Translations under genes and position numbers: made by a program | Assembly: GCA_051453625.1 (NCBI GenBank) | Contig: JBOZIK010000001.1 | Coordinates: forward strand, 123,744,169 to 123,770,464 | DNA: 26,296 nt | DNA from: Welwitschia mirabilis | Taxonomy: Eukaryota; Gnetophyta; Gnetopsida; Welwitschiales | Direction of reading: 5' to 3' | The notes under the pieces: generated by a model | What the model saw: the letters and a program-made list of their open reading frames with translations, nothing else | The model's database searches: none | What the model was told of the DNA's origin: nothing | Shown here: piece after piece, positions 17,019-26,296 of the stretch | Numbering within the stretch: position 1 is the first letter of the stretch | Layout: each line of letters starts with the position of its first letter

Positions 17019-18344
17019 CACCTTCACAAAAATGCAGCACACGAAAAAAAACTCATAAGAAACCATCACCAACTAGTGATGAAATTTCACAAGGAAGGGT
17101 TGATACTGGAGTCAGTTCTGCAGAGAAAGGAGGGAATGCAGTGTCTGGAATCCATCAACAAAATGATGTATACATCTTACTGAATCTTTGCTTTGTTTTT
17201 TCTCTTTTAAACCTCTTCCATATTTAAGAAGATTTCTTGCTGTCTACATTTGATATGCATGCTGACTCTTACAAATTCAGATTAACGCTTTTTGTTAGCA
17301 GGACATGTATCATGGTGAGGAATTTATCACTTATATCAGAACTGCTCATGAAAACCTGCTTCCCACAGTTGCTATAGAGCTTGTTTCTTTTTCAAACATA
17401 ATTCATTTATTTTCTAAACAGGTTTCTATGCCTTTCTTGAAAAATATAGTAACTAGTACTGAATCAAAGAGCAGAATGAATTTGATGAAAGTTAGTGTTC
17501 CAGAGACTGGTTTCAGATTTAGTTCACATGATTATTTGAGGGTATGGAACCAAAGAAACTTTCTCAATTTTAACTCTGTTAAAATGTTAGATCTTGTTTT
17601 TCACAATTTATGTCCATAAATTGACACCCAAATAGGCAAAATAATACAGGTGGATGTATTGTTAAAAATATTTATGAAAGAATGTTATTTGTAATACATA
17701 AATGTGGATTGCCTTCATTTATATTGAGAGCTAGCTTGTCATGAATACATAGAGGGACCATTATCCTGCTGGTCTGCTCAAGTGAAGACTGAGATTCTGT
17801 TTTAGATTTCTGAATATATTCACATAATTAAATATATCACAGAATTGCTCGTCATGAGTACTTTGTCAAAAGATTATTTATTTATTTATTTTTTGCTGAT
17901 CTTACACTTGAAACTGCATCTTTGTTTGAAAATGTAGAAACTTGGGTGTATAGAAGTAAAATTTGTATTTACAGTAAGAACGCATTGTTTTATCATTGTT
18001 ACGATGTTAGTTTATAATAAATGAACACAATTTAGTAGTCATGATCCAGTTTTTCTATCTACAGAAGTTGTCATTAAGGTAATGATAGGAATTACAGATG
18101 TAGTGTTGGAATGGGTTTCCAGGATTTAGTAGCTAACTATTTAATGTTGACACCTTTAGTCCCTCATGACATTCCTTCTGAAAATGTTTACTATACAACA
18201 ACTTATGCTATTTGTTAATGGTTTGATGCATGCTTTGTGAAATGTTGTACATGTTTTATTCAGGCAAGTCTATGCCAAAACAGATCACCACAATGTGACT
18301 TGTATGAAATATATCCATTGTCTAAACCCTTTGTAACTAACTAG
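17019..18344 (+). CDS. 3' end of a putative host gene, three exons, product unknown
   Basis: Three open segments are bounded by good splice sites and join in compatible phase. Exon 17019-17167 follows TTTAATTGCAG and ends before GTATAC. It encodes a basic, Ser/Lys-rich stretch (PSQKCSTRKKTHKKPSPTSD) and then SSAEKGGNAVSGIHQQND. Exon 17302-17541 follows TTTGTTAGCAG and ends before GTATGG; its 80 codons are stop-free and include MYHGEEFITYIRTAHENLLP and SVPETGFRFSSHDYLR. Exon 18264-18344 follows TTTTATTCAG, encodes ASLCQNRSPQCDLYEIYPL and ends at TAG. Introns would be 134 and 722 bp. The start of the gene lies upstream and was not found. In the middle exon, a T-rich run ending CTAAACAG at about 17423 could be another acceptor. 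I recognise no domain. No frame-disrupting lesion is seen, unlike every other coding region here, which is the main reason to suspect a live gene. Confidence 0.45.
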
Positions 18345-18800
18345 CTATTGTCATCTGAATTTTATTGTCTAACTTCTAGAAGTGTAGAAGCTATCTCTGT
18401 TGGTTGTGGGTATAACCTTCCAAACTGTCTCTGGTTGAATTGCTTTATTAAGACTATGTGCAATTTGGTTTTGGTACTAATGTATGCTTGCTCAATCAAT
18501 TCACTATATAACTGATGGATATACATGATGCATAATTCGATACATTCAGCGCATAGAGATTATGACAAGCACATCATCCTAAGAAGTTTAACATTTTCTC
18601 CTTGTTCTTTTAATTGCCAATTTAACCACTTGAAATTGGAAGCAGGCTAAACAAATACTCTATATTTAGAGGATAAGTTAATAAACTTTTGCTCTTGATT
18701 AATTGCAAAATATTTTGTTTGTCAAGTTGATCTGCACATTTGTAGTGCTTACAGAAGTGGTTAATACGTAATGACAATCTTCTTTTTGTTCTCTATTACT
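18345..18800. other. No gene seen; possible 3' UTR and spacer
   Basis: AT-rich sequence lies between the putative last exon and the LINE tail. Several ATAAAT/AATAAA-like hexamers could serve polyadenylation but none stands out. Confidence 0.3.
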
Positions 18801-18804
18801 TCTC

Positions 18805-20330
18805 TTTTTTTTTGAAAAGGAACTGAAAGTCCCTTCATTAGGTTTGCCAAAGAGTATACAAAATGGGAGGCTTTACACCTTTATAGAGATCAAAGTGAAA
18901 GTACAAAGGATTCAAGAATCAGTTGTAATAACAGAGAGTGCTGAATCAAACAGAAAAACGAAATTTCTTTAGTTTTGCTGTTTTTTCAGCAAGAGGATGA
19001 GTCAAAGCTGGTTCTATCTTACTTGGTTTTATAGGACAAGGAAACAAAATTTTTATTCTAATCACATCAGTTCCATCTTTAGATAATGGGCTAAACTTAA
19101 TGACTTGCTCTTCTGAAAATCTTGCTGCCAAAAGAATAGCTTTCTTTGAACACAGCATTTGTCCCTTGCCAATTTTCAAGTGACATATCCTTTCTTAGAC
19201 ATTATGATGTCAGAATGATATGAAGCTAAAAACCTTTTTTTGTGACCATTCCCTTCCTTCCTCTTTAAACGAACATGATGAACTGGTTTTTTGAATCATT
19301 CTTTCTAGTCTGCAAGATGTGATGAACATCGTGATCTGAATCTGAAGCCATATCTACAAAAACAGGGCCCTTCTTGGGTGCTTGTTTCTGCAAAAGCCTC
19401 TTTTAAAGGCTAGGGTTTGCAAAACAGTTAAATGCTTGAGCAAATGTAGTTAGATCTTACATAAGCTCCACTGCATAGTCAAGATGCTCTATACAAGCCA
19501 GTCGCCATACCTCTGAATCTTCTGTAAATGGCCTCATAGAAAAAGGTTCATGACTCAAAGGGTCCCAATTTAAAAACGTCATTCAAACCCAATATTTCCT
19601 TTCTGCTCCACCACAATCTTCCACTGATATAGAGCCCTGTTCCAGATTCTGAGCACTGAACCCTTCTTCCCTTGAAAAATGGTTGTGTCCATTTCCCCCC
19701 AGATTGACTTCTAGACACTAAAAAAAAAACATAGATGGCGCCCTTCTCTTCAAATAATGAACCAACTAGTTCCATGAATGGACTGCTTTGTTAACACTAA
19801 CCCCATTGCACTTGCCTATGGAATATGGATCATCCTCTAAAACATCTGCCACATTTCCTTTACTTTAGGGCATAGTAAAATAAGGTGGCTTAAAACTTTC
19901 ATAATTCACCATCCATAGAGGGCATCTTTGATCACTTTGCAACCCATGACTATGGAGGAATGCTTTTGTAGGCACCCTAGTTTTCATGATCTTGTAAGCA
20001 AAAGTCTCAAACTGGCATTCATGACATAATTATTCCAAATGTTTGAATTGGTGTCCTCCTTCCTCAGAGCTATAGAATTACAACCTTTCCCTGTATCATA
20101 ATTAATCTCATCTTTCCATTTATATCATCTATTCTCATAGGAATAATGGTCACAAAACCAACTCTTGATTTTCTCAAAGCCTCTCTATATTGAGGATGGA
20201 TATATTTCTCATCTTTTAAAATGAAATTTTGAAGGTCAAATGATGAGGTTAAATTGCCAATTCAAAATCATAAAAAAAGTACCTCATACGTAGCATTACC
20301 AATAATAATTGCAAATTTTGTTTTGCATGT
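18805..20330 (-). mobile_element. LINE (non-LTR retrotransposon) remnant, 3' part
   Basis: The plus strand begins with a T9 run (18805-18813), the complement of a short poly(A) tail. Inside it, reading on the minus strand, lie the words TTTTGTATACTCTTTGGC and AATGAAGGGAC, a 3' end style seen in plant LINEs. About 1.1 kb further in, the minus strand reads FAYKIMKTRVPTKAFLHSHG then RCPLWMVNYESFKPPYF and VKEMWQMF, near 19830-20005. This follows the zf-RVT pattern 'FAWKLLxxRLPTKxxLxxRGI...CxLCxxxxETxxHLFxxCxxAxxVW', with the second Cys replaced by Trp and others lost. Two open stretches (19548-19775 and 18946-19179) lie between zf-RVT and the tail. The RT core is not seen, so this is a 5'-truncated or decayed copy. 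Confidence 0.6.
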
Positions 20331-20389
20331 ATGATACTATGATTTTATTTGCCAAAGAAGGGCGTCGTTGATGTTCAATCATGGTTGAG

Positions 20390-20930
20390 GGCCATATATG
20401 TGAACTATCAGTTGAACTCCAAGTTATTTACTTGTCTTCACTGCTTCTGTTGTTTGGTATCAACATTCTTTTCCTTTTGTTTGCTTTTCAACTGATAGCA
20501 ATGTTTTCGCAGATGGCTCTTCTTTTTGCGATTGCAACACATGACTCCCTTGTGAAACAGATTTGCCTATGCTTTTGCGTTTGCTATGTCACGTTTCTTG
20601 AGATTGTAATTGTCCTTTGTTCTTTGATGCAAGACCTTCTTCAAAAGACTCAACAACAATTCACACCAGATTCTTCTTTTCTACTCTAATAACATTGAAA
20701 TGGGATTATCTAAAGTTAGATTTGTGTTACAACTAGACATCTAAATAGGAGTGACTACATTATTGTAGCTTGAAGGGAGAGAAACCAAGACAATCGTAAT
20801 CCTTAGCTCATTAGGAAAAGCTATTTTAAAGTCAGTCATCAATCTGTGGGAAAATTCCACATCTCATCTAGTTGTGTTAGAAAAGGATTGCCTTCCTTCA
20901 TCTTAGTGGTAAAACTTGTTGATGTGCGAA
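20390..20930 (-). pseudogene. Copia D: gag fragment (decayed)
   Basis: The minus strand gives FSHRLMTDFKIAFPNELRI, IVLVSLPSSYNNVVTPI and SCNTNLTLDNPISMLL. This follows the copia gag pattern 'H-x-x-x-F-x-x-L...G-x-x-I-x-x-x-D-E-L-x-x-x-x-I-L-x-S-L-P-x-S-Y-x-x-x-V-T-x-L...L-T-L-D-E-x-I-S-x-L-L'. It continues as VESFEEGLASKNKGQLQSQE ('E-E-A-L-A-x-x-x-K-G') and a basic stretch. Stops fall in the frame. The open plus-strand frame at 20381-20689, which looks hydrophobic, is only its complement. Left of it the LINE remnant begins, so protease, integrase and RT are absent. Confidence 0.62.
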
Positions 20931-21920
20931 GGTAAATTTATCCTTTTTAATGTTTATTTAGCTTTGACTCATATGTTATGTTGTAAAAGTTATAAACTTT
21001 CATTTGTGCGGTGCTATGAAGAATTACGGGGGGAAAGACAAACACAAGGAAAAGGCTCTCACAGTGTTGGCATGTAATCCTAACCGTAATCTTATTTGAG
21101 CTTGCTTATGGGGTTGTTTGGGTAGGTTATACATTCAAATGTCACTTCTCAATAGATAATAGAGCTGTACATTGCTTTCCTGCGGTTTTTTCTACTAGGT
21201 TTTTCTTTGTTGTTTACTTATTTTTCACACTTGATTGTTTTAAGTTGAATAACAAACCTTAACTTAAGACCACAAATTTTTAATCATTTTAGGCTGATCA
21301 TAGCATCATTTAAGCTTATGATGCCATAATTCATGAGTTTTTGTCACATTCACATGCACCTTTAGGGTTCCATTGCTTAAGTATGGTCTAGTGTAATGAA
21401 GCACTTATAGATCATTCCATTTGTTATTGAGCATATGTTTTGCTTAATCTTCCCAAGACATCCCAGAAGTTCTTTTGGCTTTGTTCTTTGGCTTAAAGTT
21501 GATGTTATAATTTTTCTGTATACGCACATTCTTTTTCAAGATTTTCCAAATGCCCTTATTTTTAGGGCTTGTTAGATGATTCATGGTTTGCAGACAGTCC
21601 ATGTATGAATGTCAAAACAATGCAAACAATGGTTGTATAGGTGACAAACATGAGCGTGCAAATGCCAAAAAAATTTAAATGTGTGCATGATGCGTGCATA
21701 TGGGCTTACTATGCTCCGCTACACAACATTGCTTTGCTCAATTTGCTTCCCTCTATAGCTTGCCTCTGCCATTTTTGCCCAATCACTTACTTTGCTTGCT
21801 TAGTTATGACAATTTGCTTCATTTTGCTTAGGCCCCATTGCTTGTGCTGCTTTAATCCACTATGCTTGCAAAACGATGACTTCTTGGTTAATTGTCAAAT
21901 GGAAAGTGTCACAAACCCTA
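20931..21920. other. No gene seen; possible leader of copia D
   Basis: AT-rich DNA with no recognised domain on either strand. A 97-codon plus-strand frame (21641-21934) is rich in Cys and aromatic residues but has no known pattern, and the surrounding TTTGCTT repeats explain its composition. Confidence 0.35.
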
Positions 21921-21921
21921 A

Positions 21922-22290
21922 CCTCTATTACTAGTTGGTATAGTAATATTAAAGAAAAGAACATTGAATGAAAGAAAAACACATAGATGTATGTGGTTAA
22001 ATCCTCTAATGCAGAGGGAAGTAGGTAGAGCTCTATCATCAAAAGAAATCTGTAATATAATCAAAGGCATTAAGCAAGCACAAAGCACTTGATAGAGCCC
22101 TCCTTAGAGTTCTACAAATTACAACCTGTAGAGAAGAATAGATTTAGAATATTCTAAAAAACCACTATAAACATCTCCTTTCAATTCAATGTAATTTTAT
22201 TTTAATACCTTAAGGTGATCTATATCCACCTTTTACAGTATAAAAAGTCAATATTACATAGGAGACAAAACATTATGTGGTTGCATATCG
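21922..22290 (-). repeat. Degenerate LTR-like region with primer-site-like sequence
   Basis: On the minus strand TAGTAATAGAGG (21922-21933) matches the initiator-Met complement at 8 of 12 positions. Right of it the sequence GATGTATGTGGTTAAATCC (about 21987-22005) sits in the same layout as GATTTACGTGGAAAACCCC in the LTRs of copia A and the right-edge element, followed like them by a GAGGG-containing block and TAGAGCTCTA. I infer a worn 5' LTR, possibly of copia D. Ends are uncertain. Confidence 0.35.
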
Positions 22291-22309
22291 AGCATTGTTT
22301 GCTTTCTTA

Positions 22310-22850
22310 GCTAAGAGATTTTTCTTTATAAGCTTAGTGAGAGCCTTTAGGTTGTTCCAAATTTTGTCTTCTAATTTTCTTTTATATAAATTTTGGTCTC
22401 CTTAATGGTTGTTTTAGGTCTGAAACTTTTGAAGGCTTTTGAGTATCTTCTAAATTGTTTCCTCTCCAAGGTTCACTTCACCAAGATCCCACATTTTGTT
22501 AACTATGCTTTTTTTTATCTTGGTGGTATTGTCCAACATACCCTCATCCTTTGCCATACTAATGCTCTCAAATTGAGTGACTAACATTTGAAGTTTAGAA
22601 TTCTTATCAATAGAGGCATCTTTATCAACTCTCTTGCACTTGTCAACTCTATTGAACTCTTTTGGGAATAATGCACAAATTAGGGCATTCATGGCTTTGG
22701 CATGTAGGCTAACTTATCTTTTTTGTTCATCTGTCCAATCCAAACTACCACGAGGAAGGGGAATGAATCCACGAATGATTTTATCCCACAGATCTGAACT
22801 TGGAGACTTTAAAAATATATTCATCTTAGATTTTCAACATGCATAATTGG
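22310..22850 (-). pseudogene. Copia E: gag N-terminal half (decayed)
   Basis: Reading on the minus strand: a start region with SSDLWDKIIRGFIPLPRG and WTDEQKR (gag pattern 'DxELWDIIxxGPxIP...WTxEE'), then HAKAMNALICALFPKEFNRV, SKLQMLVTQFESISMAKDEG and TTKIKKSIVNKMWDLGE, then PKTTIKETKIYIKEN. These are the UBN2 gag landmarks in order: 'NAKAMNALxCALxxxEFNRV', 'KESKIxMLVxQYExFKMxExEsI', 'FTxIINxLKALG', 'PKVTAIxEAKDL'. The usual 'C-K-T-A-K-E-I-W-D-x-L' segment is damaged (CKRVDKDASID). The open frame at 22450-22692 is its best part. It is cut on the left near 22300. Confidence 0.75.
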
Positions 22851-22961
22851 ATCATATGAAATGCTTAGGCCTTGCTATAGAATGACCTCCTTGAAAGTTA
22901 GACCCCATCTGAGGGAAATCTCTTCAAAATGGTTAAAACTTTATTAGGAGGGGTGCACCTT

Positions 22962-22973
22962 GCTCTATTACCA
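22962..22973 (-). other. Copia E primer binding site
   Basis: The minus strand reads TGGTAATAGAGC followed by AAGG. It matches TGGTATCAGAGC at 10 of 12 positions and lies about 110 bp before the gag start, the expected distance. The 5' LTR should lie to its right, starting near 22975, but I could not find its far end or a partner. Confidence 0.6.
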
Positions 22974-22974
22974 A

Positions 22975-24374
22975 TTGAGACTTAGTATCTAGTTCCCTAG
23001 AGGAGGGCATGAGTAGAGCATCCAATTTATGATAATGTAAATTTAAGCTAATTTTACAATATGAGTGCTATTAAGATAATCAACTAAATCATCAAGAAAA
23101 ATAACATAGGTAATATGCTCAAAGCATAATTTTTTTGTTGTGTTTCAGCCTTAACCTATTCCATTCTCAAGGGGATCTAAACATGCTTAGCGCCTAGGTC
23201 TTTATAGATTAATTAATCACCAATAGAGATGATCCTTCAGCTATGAGTCATTTTCAAGCAATGGATATTTAGGCTTAAATCCAACCACAACATCTTTAGA
23301 GGCACTGATTTGTCTTGTTAAGAGCTCTCTTGAATTGTTACATAGCGATTAGAGCTTTTGACCACTTAAAGAAAGAATGTACGATGTAAGACCAATAGGT
23401 AGCATGGCCAAGAGTTCTGTTACAAAAGATTTATTGATTCTTTATTTCAAGAATTTGAAAAATTTGGTTGTTAGGGAACTAGATTGATGGAATCCTGGAG
23501 TGGTCCTGAAAATTCCTTGATTTCTTATAACCACTGAGAGTATCTAAGGTGCAGTAGATGATTTATATGGTTAAGATTGTCTAAGGATCTTCTCCACTAT
23601 GAAATTCATTCTTCTAGTATTCAAAATCTGCCTTGTTTTCACAACAAGAAGGATCCTAGTGAGCTCACACAAGGGGGTGAGCGCCTTACCTAAAAACTGT
23701 CTGGTCAGGTAGAATCAAGGGAGCGACCAATCAAGGAGGGTGGGCAACTAACAAATAATTAGTCCAATTGGCGTGGGAAGCAAACTATTAATAGGGTTCT
23801 CTGATGAGGATGGACAAATGCTCCACTCGTGAAAAAGATGCTAAATTAAGAAAGTAGGTCAAATTCATTGGAATCTACATCTGACACTTCAAATTTGGAT
23901 GAGAGCTATCATCATTGAAACTGCCAGTGATTGACAAGATGAATTGTGGGTAATGAGAGCAATAAGTGCTTGTGTCATGTCATCCTTAAGACAATAGATG
24001 TGAGTATAATAATCACTAACACTCCTATTGAGGAAATTGCCATCCTAGCTAGAAATTTTTAATCATTGTACTTAGAAGGTGAAAGCTTTGTTTTGATTAG
24101 ACTTGCTCTATTGCTTTTAGAGCCAAATGGAAGGGAGAGGGTGTTATTGATGAGGAGTTGTCAGTGTTAAGGCAGTGAACATTTGTTAACTCAATCAAGT
24201 TGTATGTAATCACTGCCCTTTGGGTTGTTCTAGGCTTCATCCTTATGACAAGGGAACAACTATCAATAATTAACTGTTTGAGGAACTTTTGAGGTGGTGG
24301 AAAGTGGTATGTGAACATTTGCGGCAATTATTCTCTTCAACACATCTATCACACAAGCATTGGTTGCCAACATA
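22975..24374. other. No gene seen; probable LTR remnant plus unassigned DNA
   Basis: The first few hundred bases should contain the copia E 5' LTR, judged only by the primer site. The remainder, including a 76-codon minus-strand frame at 24097-24327, shows no family I recognise. Confidence 0.35.
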
Positions 24375-24386
24375 CCTCTAACACCA
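24375..24386 (-). other. Possible primer binding site of another LTR element
   Basis: The minus strand reads CTCAATTTGGTGTTAGAGGT. Its core TGGTGTTAGAGG matches the initiator-Met complement at 9 of 12 positions, and its context CTCAATT resembles that of copia E (CTCAATTGG). No LTR was found beside it, so this may be chance. Confidence 0.25.
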
Positions 24387-24483
24387 AATTGAGAGTCACT
24401 TTTGAATTGCAATTTTCATCATTTTGAAATTATAAAAACTGGAAAAAGCAATTTGGAACACGAAGGAATTTTTGATTCCATTG

Positions 24484-24534
24484 GACTCGCAATTCTAGAA
24501 TCGAGAATCTGTATTTGGATTAGAATTGCGACTC
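24484..24534. repeat. Short inverted repeat, 14-nt arms
   Basis: GACTCGCAATTCTA (24484-24497) and TAGAATTGCGACTC (24521-24534) pair at 13 of 14 positions around a 23-nt spacer. More AATTGC/GCAATT words lie at 24403-24415 and 24535-24542. It could be the core of a small MITE or a stem-loop, but I found no flanking target duplication. Confidence 0.5.
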
Positions 24535-24542
24535 TTGCAATT

Positions 24543-25875
24543 CCCATGATTTTGCATTGGTAAAAATGTTATAGTGTAACATACTTCAAAATGGTTTTTG
24601 ATAATGTGTTTTCTTTGGTGTGATTGGAAATTTTGATAATTGTGAAGTTGCTTAGAGAAGTAGAAGGTTCACAACTCCACTCATTCATTTTGGTATGAAT
24701 TTATCGATTAAAAGCCAATCTATGTCATTGTGTTAACAAAGCAAAAGGTATGTTTGTATTATTAGTCTTTTCCTTCGATGTAGAGGAGGAAATGGAAGAT
24801 CTTCTTCTTGATGACCACCATCAACGCTACCATAGATCCTTTCATCATTATAGCAATTAGAGCTTAATGTTTTGATTACATCATTTTGAATTTTGACTGT
24901 AATGACAGACATTAACAGATATTACATTTTGTAAATGTATAATTCCTAATGTGTATTGATATTATTTTATATTGAACATGTTAAAATGGTAATTGTTTTA
25001 CAAGTGAGAGAAAAATTGTAATGTTTCCAAATACCTAAGCATTTTATTGATACACGCTCTATATTAACCATTTTAAATTGTTTTTTGCTATTTCTTGAAG
25101 TAGATTTAAATAAGTATTAAACAATAACAACTTCTTCCTCTCTTGTGATTTTGCATTATTCTGGCTTATGATTCTAGTTATTCTAGCAATTTAAATACCC
25201 AACATCAAAACACGACTTTGGATGTCAATTTGGATTTCAAAAATAGAAGTCTATGGTGTTCTTTTCCTCCTAGTTTCCCAGAGCTATTAACTTGCACCAA
25301 TCCAACTTGCATGGCTTGAGTTGCTTTGCAAGAAGTGCACTTCATCCACAACTACTGCAAGATGGAATGCCACCTGTGGGACTTGGTGTTGACACTCTAG
25401 ATGATAATGTGGAGTGAAGATAAGAGATACTTGGAATAGGGAGGGCATTCAAACTTTCAAAGAAAAGAAAGTTGAGGGAGAACAAACAAATGAGCAGAGA
25501 GGGAAGAGTGGTGGATAGGGTAGCTATGGAGGAAGAGGAGGAGGGAGTATAACTAGATGGAAGGGAAACCCAAATTTTGCGTGTTGCTTCAAAGGCTGGG
25601 CAGGTATTTAGGTGTAAAGGTGTAAGAAGACAATGACTTTCTAGAAGGAGGCAAAGGTAGGCATCTTAAGAGTTTTAGAATAGCTCTAAGGATTGGAAAG
25701 TTATCTGATTCATTTTTTTTCATGATTGTCCCCTCTTGAATGATATTGCATCCTTTGAATTTTAGACTTGTAGCATCAATCTAGAGGGAACATGAAGGCA
25801 ACCAACTTGGATCCCCAAACATCTCCTTAATAAAGGGGAAAAAGGTTATAGGTAAGCACTGACTTGTTTGTCTGT
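24543..25875. other. No gene seen
   Basis: AT-rich DNA with a purine-rich part at 25430-25560. A short plus-strand stretch near 24783-24856 reads EEEMEDLLLDDHHQRYHRS after TTCGATGTAG, which could be an exon or transposase scrap but is too short to call. A distant 12-nt inverted repeat (TTAAAATGGTAA near 24979, TTAACCATTTTAA near 25065) also occurs. Confidence 0.35.
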
Positions 25876-26270
25876 TGTTAGAAAAATACAACAGAGCAAA
25901 AGCAAAATGCAAATATCAATGCACCAGATTTACGTGAAAAACCCCAATGTGGGGAAAAACCACAGAAGCAATGCAGATCTCTCTATTAGAATGAAGAAAA
26001 GGGCAAAGACACAAGCTGTCTTTAATAGCCACTCTGATAACTTTTGACTACTACACCTTGAGGCATTCCAGGCCTCTACTCTCCTTATATAGATTTTCTT
26101 TTAGGGTAGAAACCCTAACCTAACTTCTAGAACTTTCTAGATGACCCCATTAGACTTTCCTTCTTCTTTTTAATATTAAATTATAACAAGAAAAGGGACT
26201 ATATAAAAATATATAAAGGCACACTATAAAGGAATAAATAACATCAAGAGATTTGGCTTCACTTCCAACA
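25876..26270 (-). repeat. Copia F: 3' LTR of an element running off the right edge
   Basis: This 395-bp block starts (plus strand) TGTTAGAAAAATACAACAG and ends TTTGGCTTCACTTCCAACA. Both termini are canonical TG..CA, and a polypurine tract follows directly. It shares with copia A the block GATTTACGTGAAAAACCCC, the AAACCCTAA words and the TTTGGCTTCA end, so it is a related family. It is the best preserved LTR edge in the window. Its gag-pol and partner LTR lie outside. Confidence 0.8.
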
Positions 26271-26282
26271 ATTCTCCCCCTT
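26271..26282 (-). other. Copia F polypurine tract
   Basis: The minus strand reads AAGGGGGAGAAT immediately before the LTR terminus TGTTGGAAGTG. It is uninterrupted, unlike the decayed equivalents at 891 and 14032. The bases beyond (to 26296) match the sequence next to the copia A tract (TTGAAGACAAAT). Confidence 0.8.
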
Positions 26283-26296
26283 GAAGACAAATCTGG

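Noticed and set aside
20381-20689. Plus-strand 102-codon hydrophobic frame resembling a membrane protein
   Set aside because: It is the complement of the copia D gag, whose basic/Gln-rich codons give Leu/Phe/Cys codons on the other strand.
21641-21934. Cys-rich 97-codon plus-strand frame as a small secreted protein
   Set aside because: No signal peptide pattern, no spacing typical of a Cys-rich peptide family, and the composition follows from repeated TTTGCTT words.
24097-24327. 76-codon minus-strand frame as gag of an element with a primer site at 24375
   Set aside because: No gag landmark could be matched, and the primer-like match is only 9 of 12.

Overview
The window looks like intergenic DNA from a large, repeat-rich plant nuclear genome. 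The evidence is AT-rich sequence, many decayed Ty1/copia elements primed by initiator-Met tRNA, a plant-type LINE remnant, and one short run of exons with GT..AG introns. I cannot name the species. A gymnosperm or similar large-genome seed plant is a guess. I saw no bacterial or viral gene set, tRNA, rRNA or CRISPR. Six runs of N (1518-1617, 1852-2302, 4870-5384, 13236-13335, 13575-13674, 14586-15026) interrupt the sequence. Three of them are flanked by near-identical duplicated contig ends.

Layout. Positions 1 to about 13235 form a nest. An old, heavily mutated copia element on the minus strand (copia B) is visible as integrase at about 11970-12990, RT at 10810-10837 and 6842-7228, and RNase H at about 60-420. 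Three younger LTR elements split it: copia A (510-6836, minus strand, both LTRs, PBS, PPT and a perfect 5-bp target duplication ATAGA); a 3.6-kb plus-strand LTR element with no recognisable proteins (7229-10804); and a 1.1-kb miniature LTR element (10838-11969, minus strand). From 13379 to 14335 lies the 3' end of another minus-strand copia element (copia C). A stretch of unidentified, decayed minus-strand coding-like sequence follows (about 15139-16850).

The only plausible host gene is the 3' end of a plus-strand gene with three phase-compatible exons (17019-17167, 17302-17541, 18264-18344). I do not recognise its product. A minus-strand LINE remnant follows (about 18805-20330), then gag fragments of two more minus-strand copia elements (20390-20930 and 22310-22850), poorly resolved AT-rich DNA, and at the right edge a well-kept 3' LTR plus polypurine tract of a copia element that continues outside the window (25876-26296).

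Almost every mobile element lies on the minus strand, antisense to the putative gene. All recognised coding regions of the elements carry stops, frameshifts or lost catalytic residues, so nothing visible here looks able to move by itself. The right-edge element is mostly outside the window and cannot be judged.
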